From contig OY759262.1 in the NCBI GenBank assembly GCA_963662155.1, positions 58,744,393-58,808,392 of the forward strand: 64,000 nucleotides of DNA, in the 5' to 3' direction. The notes under the pieces were generated by a model. It was not told the origin of the DNA. It did no database searches and saw only the letters and a list, made by a program, of their open reading frames with translations. The position numbers were made by a program, and so were the translations under genes. Positions within the stretch are counted from its first letter, which is position 1; the number at the start of each line of letters is the position of its first letter. The DNA is from Lamellibrachia columna. Taxonomy: Eukaryota; Annelida; Polychaeta; Sabellida; Siboglinidae. Positions 36,901 to 47,200 of the stretch are shown here, piece by piece.

Positions 36901-37740
36901 CTAAGTATAGAGCTGTCAGACCAGGTGTAGTTAGAATTGGATTGCTCATTGTTAGATAGAGAAGGGATAAAATTTAATTTGAAATTCCACAATGATTCGG
37001 TGACAATGCTCGCAGAACCAGAAATCAAAAAGTTGTAGGATGTTGGGGATATACCGATACAATATGGTGCCATAGTCATATAGGATAGCGTTTGACAGAA
37101 ATAATCCAGTTTCTAATAATTGTAGTCCCATAAAATTTACATGCAAAGTTACTTCTACTTCTCAGATAGTCGTCAGCACAATGCAGAACCGTACGTCGCC
37201 GTCATTGTTGCCGGGTGCGTTTGGGCGATAAAATGTGTGTTTCATCAAATGTTGCGCCACAAAACACAATTGGCCACAATTACGGAATTGAACGAATATA
37301 TGTTTATAATCATACAATATAGTTAAACCTCATGTTACCATGTCAATCACATAAAATATATATGCACCTTCTTCGAAAGAATCGCTCATCTTTCGGGTTT
37401 TGTAAACTCTCCGAAGTTACCCCCAGAAGTATTTTAGCCATCAACAATTCCTAAGAAACATTTCGCACTGATTGTCCGAATGGCTCAGTGGTTCAATTCG
37501 ATTCATTCGCTGCCGGCGTACGCTGGAGTCCGCCGGTCATGTGACCGGCGCGCCGCTTTTTCGTGACCAATCGAGCGACGAATTTTAGAACATGGACGCA
37601 GTTGATTCGTGCTAAACGTTCGAAAAATGCACAAACCATGTTACAGGAATGTGGTTTTGTTCCCATACACAAATGTTTTAAATCACCTACCCAACGGCAC
37701 ACTGCATTGAAAATATAACAATTTATCCAAATCCAAACTT
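36901..37740. other. spacer between CR1 copies
   Basis: No recognised gene. It includes a CpG-rich patch (37490-37580). At 37473 gtccgaatggctcagtggtt resembles the A-box side of a tRNA-derived repeat, but no B box follows. Confidence 0.35.
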
Positions 37741-38601
37741 GAAAATTGGCAGGTAATATAAAAAATGACAGCAAGAGTTTCTATGCTTACGTAAGGAGTA
37801 AACAGAAAGTTCGAGATAAGGTCAGACCACTGGAAAACAACAGTGGAAACATAATTTAAATGGCAGAGGTCCTGAATGAGTATTTCAGCTCAGTTTTTAC
37901 CACAGAAGATATCAGCACACAATTCCAGTTCCATTTACTTAATTTGAGGGCAGTAATTCAGAACATTTAGGACAGTTATTTGTAACTCCTGAAATCATAG
38001 CAAAGAAAATTAAGATGATGAAAGATAATAAATCATCTGGAATTGATGGGATACCACCAAAACTGCTTAAAAGTAACATTTAGTGCTGACATGAAAGTTT
38101 CAGAGCAATGTGGGATTGCTGCTTCGAAAGGAAATAAAATTATAGGGCTAATCAGGAGAACTATACAATAGTTAGACCACATTTGGAATATTGTATTCAG
38201 GCATGGAGGCTGTATCGTAAAAAGGACATAGACAAGCTAGAAAGAATACAATGAAGAGAAACTAAAATGATTCCTGAATTGAGAGACCTTAGTTACAAAA
38301 GTCACTTATTACAATGTGGTTTGACAACACTAGAGACCAGGAGACATGAGAAAGTACTCTTTTCTCACAGAGGGTGATAAATGAATGGAACAAACTTCCA
38401 AATGATTGTGTTAATGCTAGTAGTGTGAATATGTTTAAAAATAGAATTGACAGATATTTGATAAGGGAGGGCTACACATAGATGAGAAAATTGTTGGACT
38501 CTCAATAACAAGATTTAACAAGATTTGCCATCCAAGCCAAAGGCCCAGATGGCAAGTGGACAAGGAAGCCATTGGCTTATAGAGAGTCCAACAATGTTCA
38601 T

Positions 38602-41475
38602 CTACTTATAACCCGCCCTCCTGAGATATGTGTCAACCTTGTTTTTAAACATATTCACGCTGCTAGCAGTTACACAATCTGTAGACAATTTGTTCCATTC
38701 ATTTATTGTCCTCTGTGAGAACGAGTGCTTCCTGATGTCCAATCTACATTGATCCTTTACTAATTTTACCTCATGTCCTCTAGTTCTGCTATCCTTCTTG
38801 AGTGAGAAAAACATATTTCTATCAATATTTTCATACCCATTCAATATCTTAAAAACTTCAATCTGATCTCCTCTTAACCTCCTTGTCTCTAGAGTTGTTA
38901 AACCACATTCTTTCAGGCGTTCTTCATAACTAAGGTCTCTCAGTTCTGGAATCATTTTAGTTGCTCTCCTTTGTATGCGTTCAAGCGTATCTATATCCTT
39001 CTTACGATATGGTCTCCATGCTTGTATACAGTATTCTAAATGAGGTCTAACTATTGCTTTATAAAGAGGTATAATTAACTTTTTTCCCTTGTATGTTATG
39101 TTTCTTCTAATCAATCCAAGAATTTGACTACCCTTTGAAGCTGCAATACCACACTGCTCTGAAACTTTCATATCAGCGCTTATTGTAACTCCTAAGTCCT
39201 TTTCTTTTACAGTAGTACCCAGAACAGTATCTCCCATTTTATAGTTTACATTCAAGTTCCCATGTCCTGTATGTAGGCATTTACATTTCCTAAAATTGAA
39301 CAGCATCTGCCATTTCTCAGACCATTTCACTAATCTGTCTAGATCGTTTTGTAAATGTTGTTTATCACCATCAGTATTAACCTTTCTAAACAGTTTTGTG
39401 TCATCCGCAAATTTCAGTACGTTACTTGTTATACTGTCGTCCAAGTCATTGATATAAATTAAGAATAATATAGGTCCTAATACTGATCCTTGAGGTACCC
39501 CACTCAAAACCGATTTCCAATTTGAAACTTCTCCATCTACTACAACTCGTTGTCTTCTGTCAGTCAGCCATTGTTCTATCCAGTCAGTTATGCTATCCCC
39601 GATACCATGGGCTTTTAATTTAAGTAGTAATCTTTGATGTGGCACTTTGTCAAAAGCTTTCTGAAAATCTAAGTAGATAATATCTACTGGCGATCCCACT
39701 TCTATCCACTTAGTGATTTCTTCCAAAAAACATAACATATTTGTTAAGCATGACCTCGCTTTAAGGAATCCATGTTGAGATGAATTTAATAATTTATGCT
39801 TAACGAGGAAGTCCACCATATGGTCTTTAATTAACCTTTCTAATAATTTACAAATCACTGACGTTAAACTCACTGGTCTGTAATTCTCTGACTTATTTCT
39901 CGAACCCTTTTTAAATAATGGTATGATGTTTGCTTCTTTCCATTCAAACGGAACAACTCCCTCTTTTAATGACAAGTTGAATACTCTTGCAAGTGGTATT
40001 CTGATTTGTTCTACTGTTTCCATTAGTAATTTTGGAGGAATCCCATCCACTCCCGGTGATTTGTTATCCTTCATTGCCTTTATTTTCTTAGCTACCAATT
40101 CTGGAGTTACAACTAACGGACCTAAATAGTCAGATTTAGCCCCCTGAAATTTAGCATCAGCAACTGGTAATGAACTAATATCTTCTTTGGTAAACACTGA
40201 ACTGAAGTAACCATTTAGGTCTTCCGCCATTAAAAACCCCTGTGATATTATATTTCCAGCACTGTCTTCTAGAGGTCCAACCTTGTCTTGTACGTTTTGT
40301 TTACTCCTGACATATGCATAAAAACTCTTGCTGTCATTTTTTATGTTACATGCTAGTTTTTGCTCATAGCTTCTTTTAGATTGTCTGATTTCAGTTGTAG
40401 CTGCATTAAGTGCATCTTTGTATTTTGCATAGTCTTCTTCCTTTCTGGTACGCCTATAAACCCTCCACATAGTTTGTTTTACCCTTATTTTTCTAATAGC
40501 CTCTTTTGACAAGTGTTTCTTTCTACACCGTTTTCCTTGTTTTTGGAAGGGAACAAATTTATCGATGATACTCTCAATTTCATATTTTAGAATATTCCAA
40601 CATTCAATTGCGGTCTTATTCATCAGCATGTTATTCCAATCTAGCTTTGCTAAGTATTTTCTCATATCTTTGTAGTTACCTTTGTGGAAGTTTCTCTTGT
40701 ACGTTTTCTTATTTTTACTTTCTGATTTTACATTGATGTCAAAATGTATTTGATTATGGTCACTATTACCCAATGGTTCAAATATTTTTACATTGTCCAC
40801 TAATTCTTTTTGTGATGACAAAACTATATCTAATACATTTTCTCCCCTGGTTGGTTCTAGTACGTGCTGAGTAAGAAAGCTATCCTGGATTAAAAATAGA
40901 AATTGTTGGTCCTCAATCCCTGTGCTCTCTAGAGAATTCCATTGTATGTGTCCATGGTTAAAATCTCCCATTATGATACATTCCCCTTTACTAACTTCCT
41001 TTATAGCGGTTTTTATTTTTGTGTTGTCCTCTTCGTTTATGTTTGGACTTCGGTAAACTAATCCAATAGTTAATTTTGAATTTCCTGAAACAATTTTGCA
41101 CCAAACAGCTTCATCGCAATCTGCTTCCCTCTCTAGTTTTATTTCATAAGCCTGAATAGATTCTTTAACATATAAAATAACTCCCCCGCCCCTTCTTCCT
41201 ATTCGATCTTTCCTAAATATTACATATCCCGTCAGTCCTAATTCAGCATCTGTTATATCTATGTTGGCCCATGATTCAGTTATACCAATTATGTGAGGGT
41301 CAATATCTTCTACCATAATGTTTAATTCGTTTTTCTTATTTACTATGCTCCTTGCATTTAAACATACGCATCTATAACCTTTTTCAGAGATGTTTTTCGG
41401 ATGATTTGATATTGGTTTATCTGTGCTAGTGGCCTCTTGTTCTGCTTGAGACACCTCTAGGTAACCCCCCTGCAC
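38602..41475 (-). CDS. CR1 ORF2: endonuclease-reverse transcriptase, intact 957-codon frame
   Basis: The protein nicks target DNA and copies its own RNA into the genome. Endonuclease motifs lie in roughly residues 40-260: LNARSIVNKK, ITESWANID, GLVYRSPNI, MGDFNHGHIQW, NSDHNQIHF. RT motifs lie in about 480-750: [66 protein letters not shown] and the catalytic FADDTKLF. The C-terminus has PHLEYCIQAWRPYRKKD and LERIQRRATKMIPEL, typical of the CR1 clade. The open frame begins by overlapping the ORF1 stop (cTAGaa), and the first codon listed is GTG; the first ATG is near residue 54, after the first endonuclease motif. Translation may rely on reinitiation; this is inference. Confidence 0.93.
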   Translation of the reverse strand: MQGGYLEVSQAEQEATSTDKPISNHPKNISEKGYRCVCLNARSIVNKKNELNIMVEDIDPHIIGITESWANIDITDAELGLTGYVIFRKDRIGRRGGGVILYVKESIQAYEIKLEREADCDEAVWCKIVSGNSKLTIGLVYRSPNINEEDNTKIKTAIKEVSKGECIIMGDFNHGHIQWNSLESTGIEDQQFLFLIQDSFLTQHVLEPTRGENVLDIVLSSQKELVDNVKIFEPLGNSDHNQIHFDINVKSESKNKKTYKRNFHKGNYKDMRKYLAKLDWNNMLMNKTAIECWNILKYEIESIIDKFVPFQKQGKRCRKKHLSKEAIRKIRVKQTMWRVYRRTRKEEDYAKYKDALNAATTEIRQSKRSYEQKLACNIKNDSKSFYAYVRSKQNVQDKVGPLEDSAGNIISQGFLMAEDLNGYFSSVFTKEDISSLPVADAKFQGAKSDYLGPLVVTPELVAKKIKAMKDNKSPGVDGIPPKLLMETVEQIRIPLARVFNLSLKEGVVPFEWKEANIIPLFKKGSRNKSENYRPVSLTSVICKLLERLIKDHMVDFLVKHKLLNSSQHGFLKARSCLTNMLCFLEEITKWIEVGSPVDIIYLDFQKAFDKVPHQRLLLKLKAHGIGDSITDWIEQWLTDRRQRVVVDGEVSNWKSVLSGVPQGSVLGPILFLIYINDLDDSITSNVLKFADDTKLFRKVNTDGDKQHLQNDLDRLVKWSEKWQMLFNFRKCKCLHTGHGNLNVNYKMGDTVLGTTVKEKDLGVTISADMKVSEQCGIAASKGSQILGLIRRNITYKGKKLIIPLYKAIVRPHLEYCIQAWRPYRKKDIDTLERIQRRATKMIPELRDLSYEERLKECGLTTLETRRLRGDQIEVFKILNGYENIDRNMFFSLKKDSRTRGHEVKLVKDQCRLDIRKHSFSQRTINEWNKLSTDCVTASSVNMFKNKVDTYLRRAGYK

Positions 41476-41477
41476 TT

Positions 41478-41635
41478 CTAGTTTAAAGAATGTTTACTTC
41501 CACAAATATTTGTCATTGTACCCAAGTCACTATCTACTGCTGCTGAAAGTTTGTCCGCGAATACTGCCGCCCCCTTTCCACTTAAATGAAGCCCATCCTT
41601 CATGTACATATCAGCCCTCCCAACAAAACTTCCCC
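41478..41635 (-). pseudogene. CR1 ORF1 C-terminal remnant (SGNH-esterase type)
   Basis: The minus-strand frame reads VGRADMYMKDGLHLSGKGAA, then VFADKLSAAV, and stops at TAG 41480-41478. The DGLHL block has the Asp-x-x-His arrangement of SGNH/GDSL esterases, known in CR1 ORF1 proteins. The rest of ORF1 is missing by 5' truncation. The same block (MRDGLHLTGKGAAVLG) occurs near 36880 in the other minus-strand CR1. Confidence 0.65.
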
Positions 41636-42244
41636 ATAAATCCAATGGCTTCCTTGTCCATTTGCCATCTGGAACTTGTTGTTTGGGATGGCAATCTTGT
41701 TAAATCTTGTTAAAACACACGTTTCTTGTTCAATTTTGGCCATCTTATTTTGAATGTGCTGCTGAAACTTGACCGGCGGAATCGGCATACGCCGATATGA
41801 ATCGAGCGCTAAAGGTTTCCACCAATGCGCCGGCAGCATAAGCTGGCAGATGAATCAAGTGCAGTCAGTGATGTGACACACAACCTCTCCTGAGCAAGTC
41901 CGACTGTACCTTCTCATGGTGGACCCTGTTGTACCTGAGTCTTGTGACAAGGGGACAGACACAGTAAAAGGGCTAAAGGAAAGACAACCCTGATAGAAAA
42001 CCCCACTGACTGGGCCAACCACTCATCCAGTGGTAAAACTGATTACAGAAACTGAAATGATAAACTATTCAACTAACTCAACAACCCAAGATGATTCCTT
42101 CTTTGGAGTGCAACATGATGCAACCTGCTGAAAGCCCTCAGGAAGTCAGATCGCTGATAGATCATCTGCTTACCGCCAAAAACAAACACCAGAATAGGCA
42201 CCTGGTATGTCTGAACCATGTAACAGACTGGGAAGGCAGCTCAA

Positions 42245-42580
42245 GTGGCACATGAAATGAAGAAATACAACATCCAGGTGCTGAGTCTCAGTGAGACCAG
42301 ATGGAACGGAACTGGACAAACTAAGCTTGCTACAGGAGAACACATAATCATGGACACACACACACAGAGTGTCAATAACGGCAACATAAAGTGCCATGAA
42401 AGCGTGCATGGAGTGGAAACCTGTGTCGCCAAGAATCATCACCTACTACTGAGAATAAAGCTGAAGAAATATGCAGACACTGCAAATAGACCACAACAAC
42501 AGTACAATGTTCACATGCTAAAGTCAAGAGAAATAAAACTCAAGAGGAAAAACCTTCAGCAAAGAGGACTAAGTAGGTAA
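42245..42580 (+). pseudogene. LINE endonuclease N-terminal fragment
   Basis: The frame reads MKKYNIQVLSLSETRWNGTG then QTKLATGEHII, the start of an apurinic-type endonuclease like those of RTE/jockey LINEs (consensus ..LSETRW.G.G...L..GE.I). Downstream residues lose similarity. The first codon listed is TTG-like, so it is a fragment, not a gene. Confidence 0.55.
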
Positions 42581-42597
42581 GTGCCATATACACTTAT

Positions 42598-42650
42598 AAT
42601 AATGTATGCATGCATGGATGTATGTTTGCATGCATATATATATGTTTGCA

Positions 42651-42704
<54 letters not shown>

Positions 42705-42896
42705 CATGCATGTATATATATATATGTATGTATATATATATATATACATATATAATAAACATAATGTATATATATATATATTATGTATATTATATATATA
42801 TATATACACACACATATATACGTATATATATATATATAATATACATATTATATATAATATAATATATGCGTGTATGTATATATATAATATACATAA

Positions 42897-42980
<84 letters not shown>

Positions 42981-43275
42981 GCATATATATATATGTATAT
43001 ATACATGTATATATATATATAATATATATATATATACAATGTATATATATATATATACATACATATATATATATATTATAATATATGTGTGTATGTATAT
43101 ATATAATATACATAATGTATATATATAATATACATAATATATATAATATATGCATGTATGTATATATATATATATATATATTATATACATAATGTCTATA
43201 TATATTATGTATCTATATACATGCATATATATATATACATATATCTATACATATATATATATACACACACACACA
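42598..43275. repeat. (TA)n-rich microsatellite tract, about 680 bp
   Basis: TA runs interrupted by tgcatgca, (gt)n and (ca)n patches. Open frames on both strands consist only of Tyr/Ile/His/Met repeats and are artefacts of the composition. Confidence 0.97.
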
Positions 43276-44189
43276 TTGCTAGATTAGCGAGCAACCAACC
43301 CTCGGTACAACCAATGATTGTATCATCATCAAGCATCAACATTAGTGAGATACATACTGTTTTTTTTTGTGATATTTTTTTAGTTTATCTACTTCATTGA
43401 AGGGGTGTGGCAAGGATCTCAACCTCCCAGCCCCCTCATGTTTTGGAGCCAAGCTCCCATTTCCCATCTGTTTTGGGGCCAACACCCACCTATTTTTTAG
43501 GCTAACGGCCTTACGCTTAGCGAGAAAATGCCAAAACAAGCTTCTATTCCTTGCCACTGGCGCCAACATGGGAGAGCTGTTTGTAGCATTATACTGAATG
43601 AACCCGGGGGGGATACTCCCTATACTGAGATATACATGTATGTGCCGGGCAAATGCCTCTGTTTTTTGCCATTTTTCTCTCTCTCTCTGTCCGAAGAAAA
43701 AATGTAAATTTTCTCTCTTTGTGCCCCAATTAAACCTGACAATTCTCTCTTTCATCGAAGAGAACATTTTCCAATGAAAACGTACCGCCCGGGCTTACCT
43801 TACACTTATAGATATTAGATAAATTGTTCAATAATTCTCTCTTGGTGACCCTAAATTTCTTGATTTCTCTCTCTTTCTCTCGGCGAGTTCACGAAGGCGA
43901 GCGAGAGTCGGATAAACGTGATCTGATCAGTGATGTCATTTTGTCGCGATGCATCTTATACCTTTTCTAACGGCAAGTGTACACGCCAGGAGAGGCGCTA
44001 GTGGTCGTTTGGAAGCATGGGGATGTTGTAGGATGGAATATTCGGATTGCGTTATTTTTCTGTCTATATATCATGACTTCATCCTAGTTTGAACTGTTTT
44101 ACATTGGTTGTGTAATGAACGTTAGGAATTAGTAAAGGTATTTCCGAAAAGTTGTAGTTTTCGTTCTAACTCGCAGGTTGCACTGGAAG
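43276..44189. other. region upstream of NUP133
   Basis: No coding exon recognised. It contains a CT-rich patch (about 43669-43690) and further ctctctc runs near 43860. Confidence 0.4.
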
Positions 44190-44200
44190 TGCGCATGCGC
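44190..44200. promoter_or_regulatory. NRF1-type site in NUP133 promoter
   Basis: TGCGCATGCGC is the palindromic core bound by NRF1, a common element of housekeeping promoters. It lies 54 bp upstream of the NUP133 ATG. Confidence 0.65.
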
Positions 44201-44253
44201 TATAACTTGTAAGCCTTCATTGAGCACTAGGAAAACCCCGGCAAAATTCGACA

Positions 44254-47200
44254 ATGTTCACTCCGAGAGCTCTTCGGAGTTCGCGCAAAAGCTCCACATT
44301 TACCCCAAATAGTTCGACTGGGAGAAGAAGTAGTAACTTATTCACACCTAGGAGAAGGACATCATATGCACCTAACAGGTCCGATTTTGATAGTTAATAT
44401 GACGTGACTTTCCATTTCGCTGTCACACGCTGTCACTGACTTTGAATTGAACTGAAGTAACTTGCTGGTTATGGCAATTTTTGCTATGCTTAACCTTATG
44501 AATATATGTCATTTTGAAAAAGTCTGATCGAAGCTTTGCGCAACAGATCTTAATAACAATTATTTTGAATTTGTTGATTTAGTGCCCAAACATTATTAGA
44601 AAATAATAGTTTTTTAGTAGAATTCTTACAATTAAAGCTCAATGGTTTTGAAGATTATGGCAAGATTTTCACTGTTGACAATAAATGTTTTAAAACAGTT
44701 ACTACCAGGCCTGGTTAATTATGGCTAAGTTAAGATTGACCGCTGGTAGTTTGATTGAACAAATGGTATTTGTTTTTTTTCCCATGACACTTAAGTCAGT
44801 AACATTTAAAAATTCTCAGTTTCTTGTTGATGAAATTGCTTTGTTGCGTGTTGGCCAGAAATGAGAGCTTCAATCGGTCACTGCAGACTTCGCGACTGTT
44901 GGAGGAGACGGCTCAGCACCGCCTGGAGGTTTACGGGGGAACCTTACCAGTGTTAGTGACCGAGGCGCTCACTCTTAGTGACAGTAAGTCGCAAATTATA
45001 TGTAAATATTTTTGTTCCTCATAATATGGAAAGTTGCCTTTCTTAGGTTTACTTACTTAGGTTCTTCCTGGTCGTAGTAGGAAGTGGCCTCGGTGGTCAT
45101 ATCTTCAACTTTCCCTTGGAATGCTCTACGACTCCCTGGCAAGGCAGCGTTGTAGTTGTAGAGAAACTCCTCAGTACTCCAATGTCTATCTAGACGGTTT
45201 TTAAATGAGTTGACACTTGGGGCAGTTACAACTACTTCCGGTAGATCATTCCATAATCTGGTAACTCTAAGTGAGAAGCTTTCTTTTCTAACATTTGTAC
45301 AAGCATGTTCTATAAACAATTTCAAACTATGACCCCTTGTTCCTTCCCTTGTATTACTGTCTTTGTGCAGCATGACAATGTTAGATACATCACTGTCACA
45401 CTTCCCTTGAAGCAGTTTATATACTTCAAGCATACCACCATGAGTTCGTCTATATGCAAGCGTGGGAAGTTTCAATCTCTCAAGTCTTTCCTCATAAGGA
45501 ATATTCTTCATACCAGGAAGCTGCTTTGTTGCGCGTCTCTCCACATTTTCGGTGGCATCTTTGTATTTCTGTTTATAAGGGGATCATATTGATATTACAT
45601 AATCTAGATGACCATTTTATTATTTATTTTGTTTATATGTTGATTGTGTTACATTTACTTGGTCAAAATAAATGAGCCTGAGCTTTATATAATGTCACAA
45701 CATTATGTTGATTTAGGGTTGTAAAGGACCTTCTAATAATTGCCATGATACTATTTGCTTTGTTTATTTTTTGGTTGATATGTTTATCAAATTCTAGGTT
45801 TGAATCAATTATAACCCCAATGTCTTTTTGTTCTTCTATTCCTCCTAATTCATGGGCAGTAATTATCTATCTTCAGGTTATATGCATATTCTTGCTGTAT
45901 TTTTTCCCTACGTGCATTAAATTACATTTATCTGGGTGGAACCTTATTAACCATTTACTTGACCAAGATGTTAAATAATCTAAATCATTCTGTAGTGTAT
46001 GTTGGTCATTTGGACTATTAATCATTTTGTAAACCTTTGTATCATCCGCAAACACATATACATTCAAAACTGTTCTCAGAAAGATCATTTATGTATAAAA
46101 AGATAGGATCGGTCCTAAGACAGTGCCCTGTGGAATTCCACTTGTTATATTTGCCCACTCAGAGTTTATACCATTTACATTGACCTGCTGTACACGGTCA
46201 GACAAGAACGCCTGGATCCATCTTAGTGTGTAATACTCTATGCCATACGATTTAAGTTTGCCTATCAATCTTTTATGAGGGACGGTGTCGAATGCTCTCA
46301 TGAAGTCTAAATGTACTATGTCTATAGATTCCCCTCTATCTAGAGCTTTGTTCCATGAGTCAATAACATTTAACAGTTGGAATACCGTAGAACGATCTTT
46401 AATGAAACAAAATTATTGCATACTGAATAATTTATTTCTTATATGATTGACAATATGGTCTTTGACACATTGTTCCATACATTATTTACATGTTATACTT
46501 GTTAGGCTGACTGGTCTATAATTTCCAGCCTTTTTTCGATTACCCTTCTTAAATATGGCTGAGTTCCTTCCTTGTTTCCATTCCCTTGGTAGATCACCCA
46601 CAGCCAGTGAATTATTAAATAGCCTAGCTAGTGGTTTACATAGATGATTAGATAACTCTTCCAACAACCTAGGATTAACACCATCTGGGCCTACTGATTT
46701 ACACACATTAAGATTGTCAAGTTTTGTTTAATCATTTCCTTATCAATAGTCAGTTCTTCAATGATGTGCCTTAACTTCACTGGTGGAATACAAGGGATAT
46801 CACCATCTGGCTCTATGGTAAAAACACTTGGAAACAAATGTCCTAAGACATCTGCCTTTTCCCTATCAGAGTCTGTGAGTTTAGATTTAGGATCTTTAGG
46901 GTCTGTGTTCAGGTCTGAAACACCTTCCCGATTCTTGGTGTTGGAGTTCATATATTTCCATACTGGTTTTGGGTTTGTCTTAGCTTCTGTTGCTAGCTTC
47001 ATCTCAAATTCCTTCTGTATCCTCCTCGTTAATTTATGGACTTGATTTCTTGCCCTACAATATTCAGTATAGTATTTTCCTTCTTTTGTCTCCATATAAC
47101 GTTTCCATAAAGTGTGTTTTATCTTAATTTTCTTGTCTGATTCCTTGTTTAGGGGTACTTTTCCTTTATGTCTGTTAATATTACTCACAAGTCGATGAGG

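Larger units (their letters stand above)
38508..41635 (-). mobile_element. CR1 LINE with intact ORF2, 5'-truncated in ORF1
   Basis: The minus-strand element ends at 38508 with the tail acaagatttaacaagattt and begins at about 41635 inside ORF1. Flanks ctcaata (left) and ataaatcc (right) are parts of the interrupted CR1 tail and share a short ATA duplication. It is the youngest-looking LINE here because ORF2 has no stop or frameshift. Confidence 0.88.
37741..41715 (+). mobile_element. CR1 fragment (plus strand), internally deleted and split by a minus-strand CR1
   Basis: 37741-38507 matches CR1 ORF2 from the region before RT (ggcaggtaatataaaaaatg) to the C-terminus with large internal deletions. 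The tail words ccaatggcttccttgtcc and caatcttgttaaatcttgtt then appear at 41641-41715, after the intervening minus-strand element. The coding content is broken throughout. Confidence 0.82.

Noticed and set aside
42556..43400. ORFs of up to 210 codons made of Tyr/Ile/His
   Set aside because: Composition artefact of the (TA)n tract on both strands.
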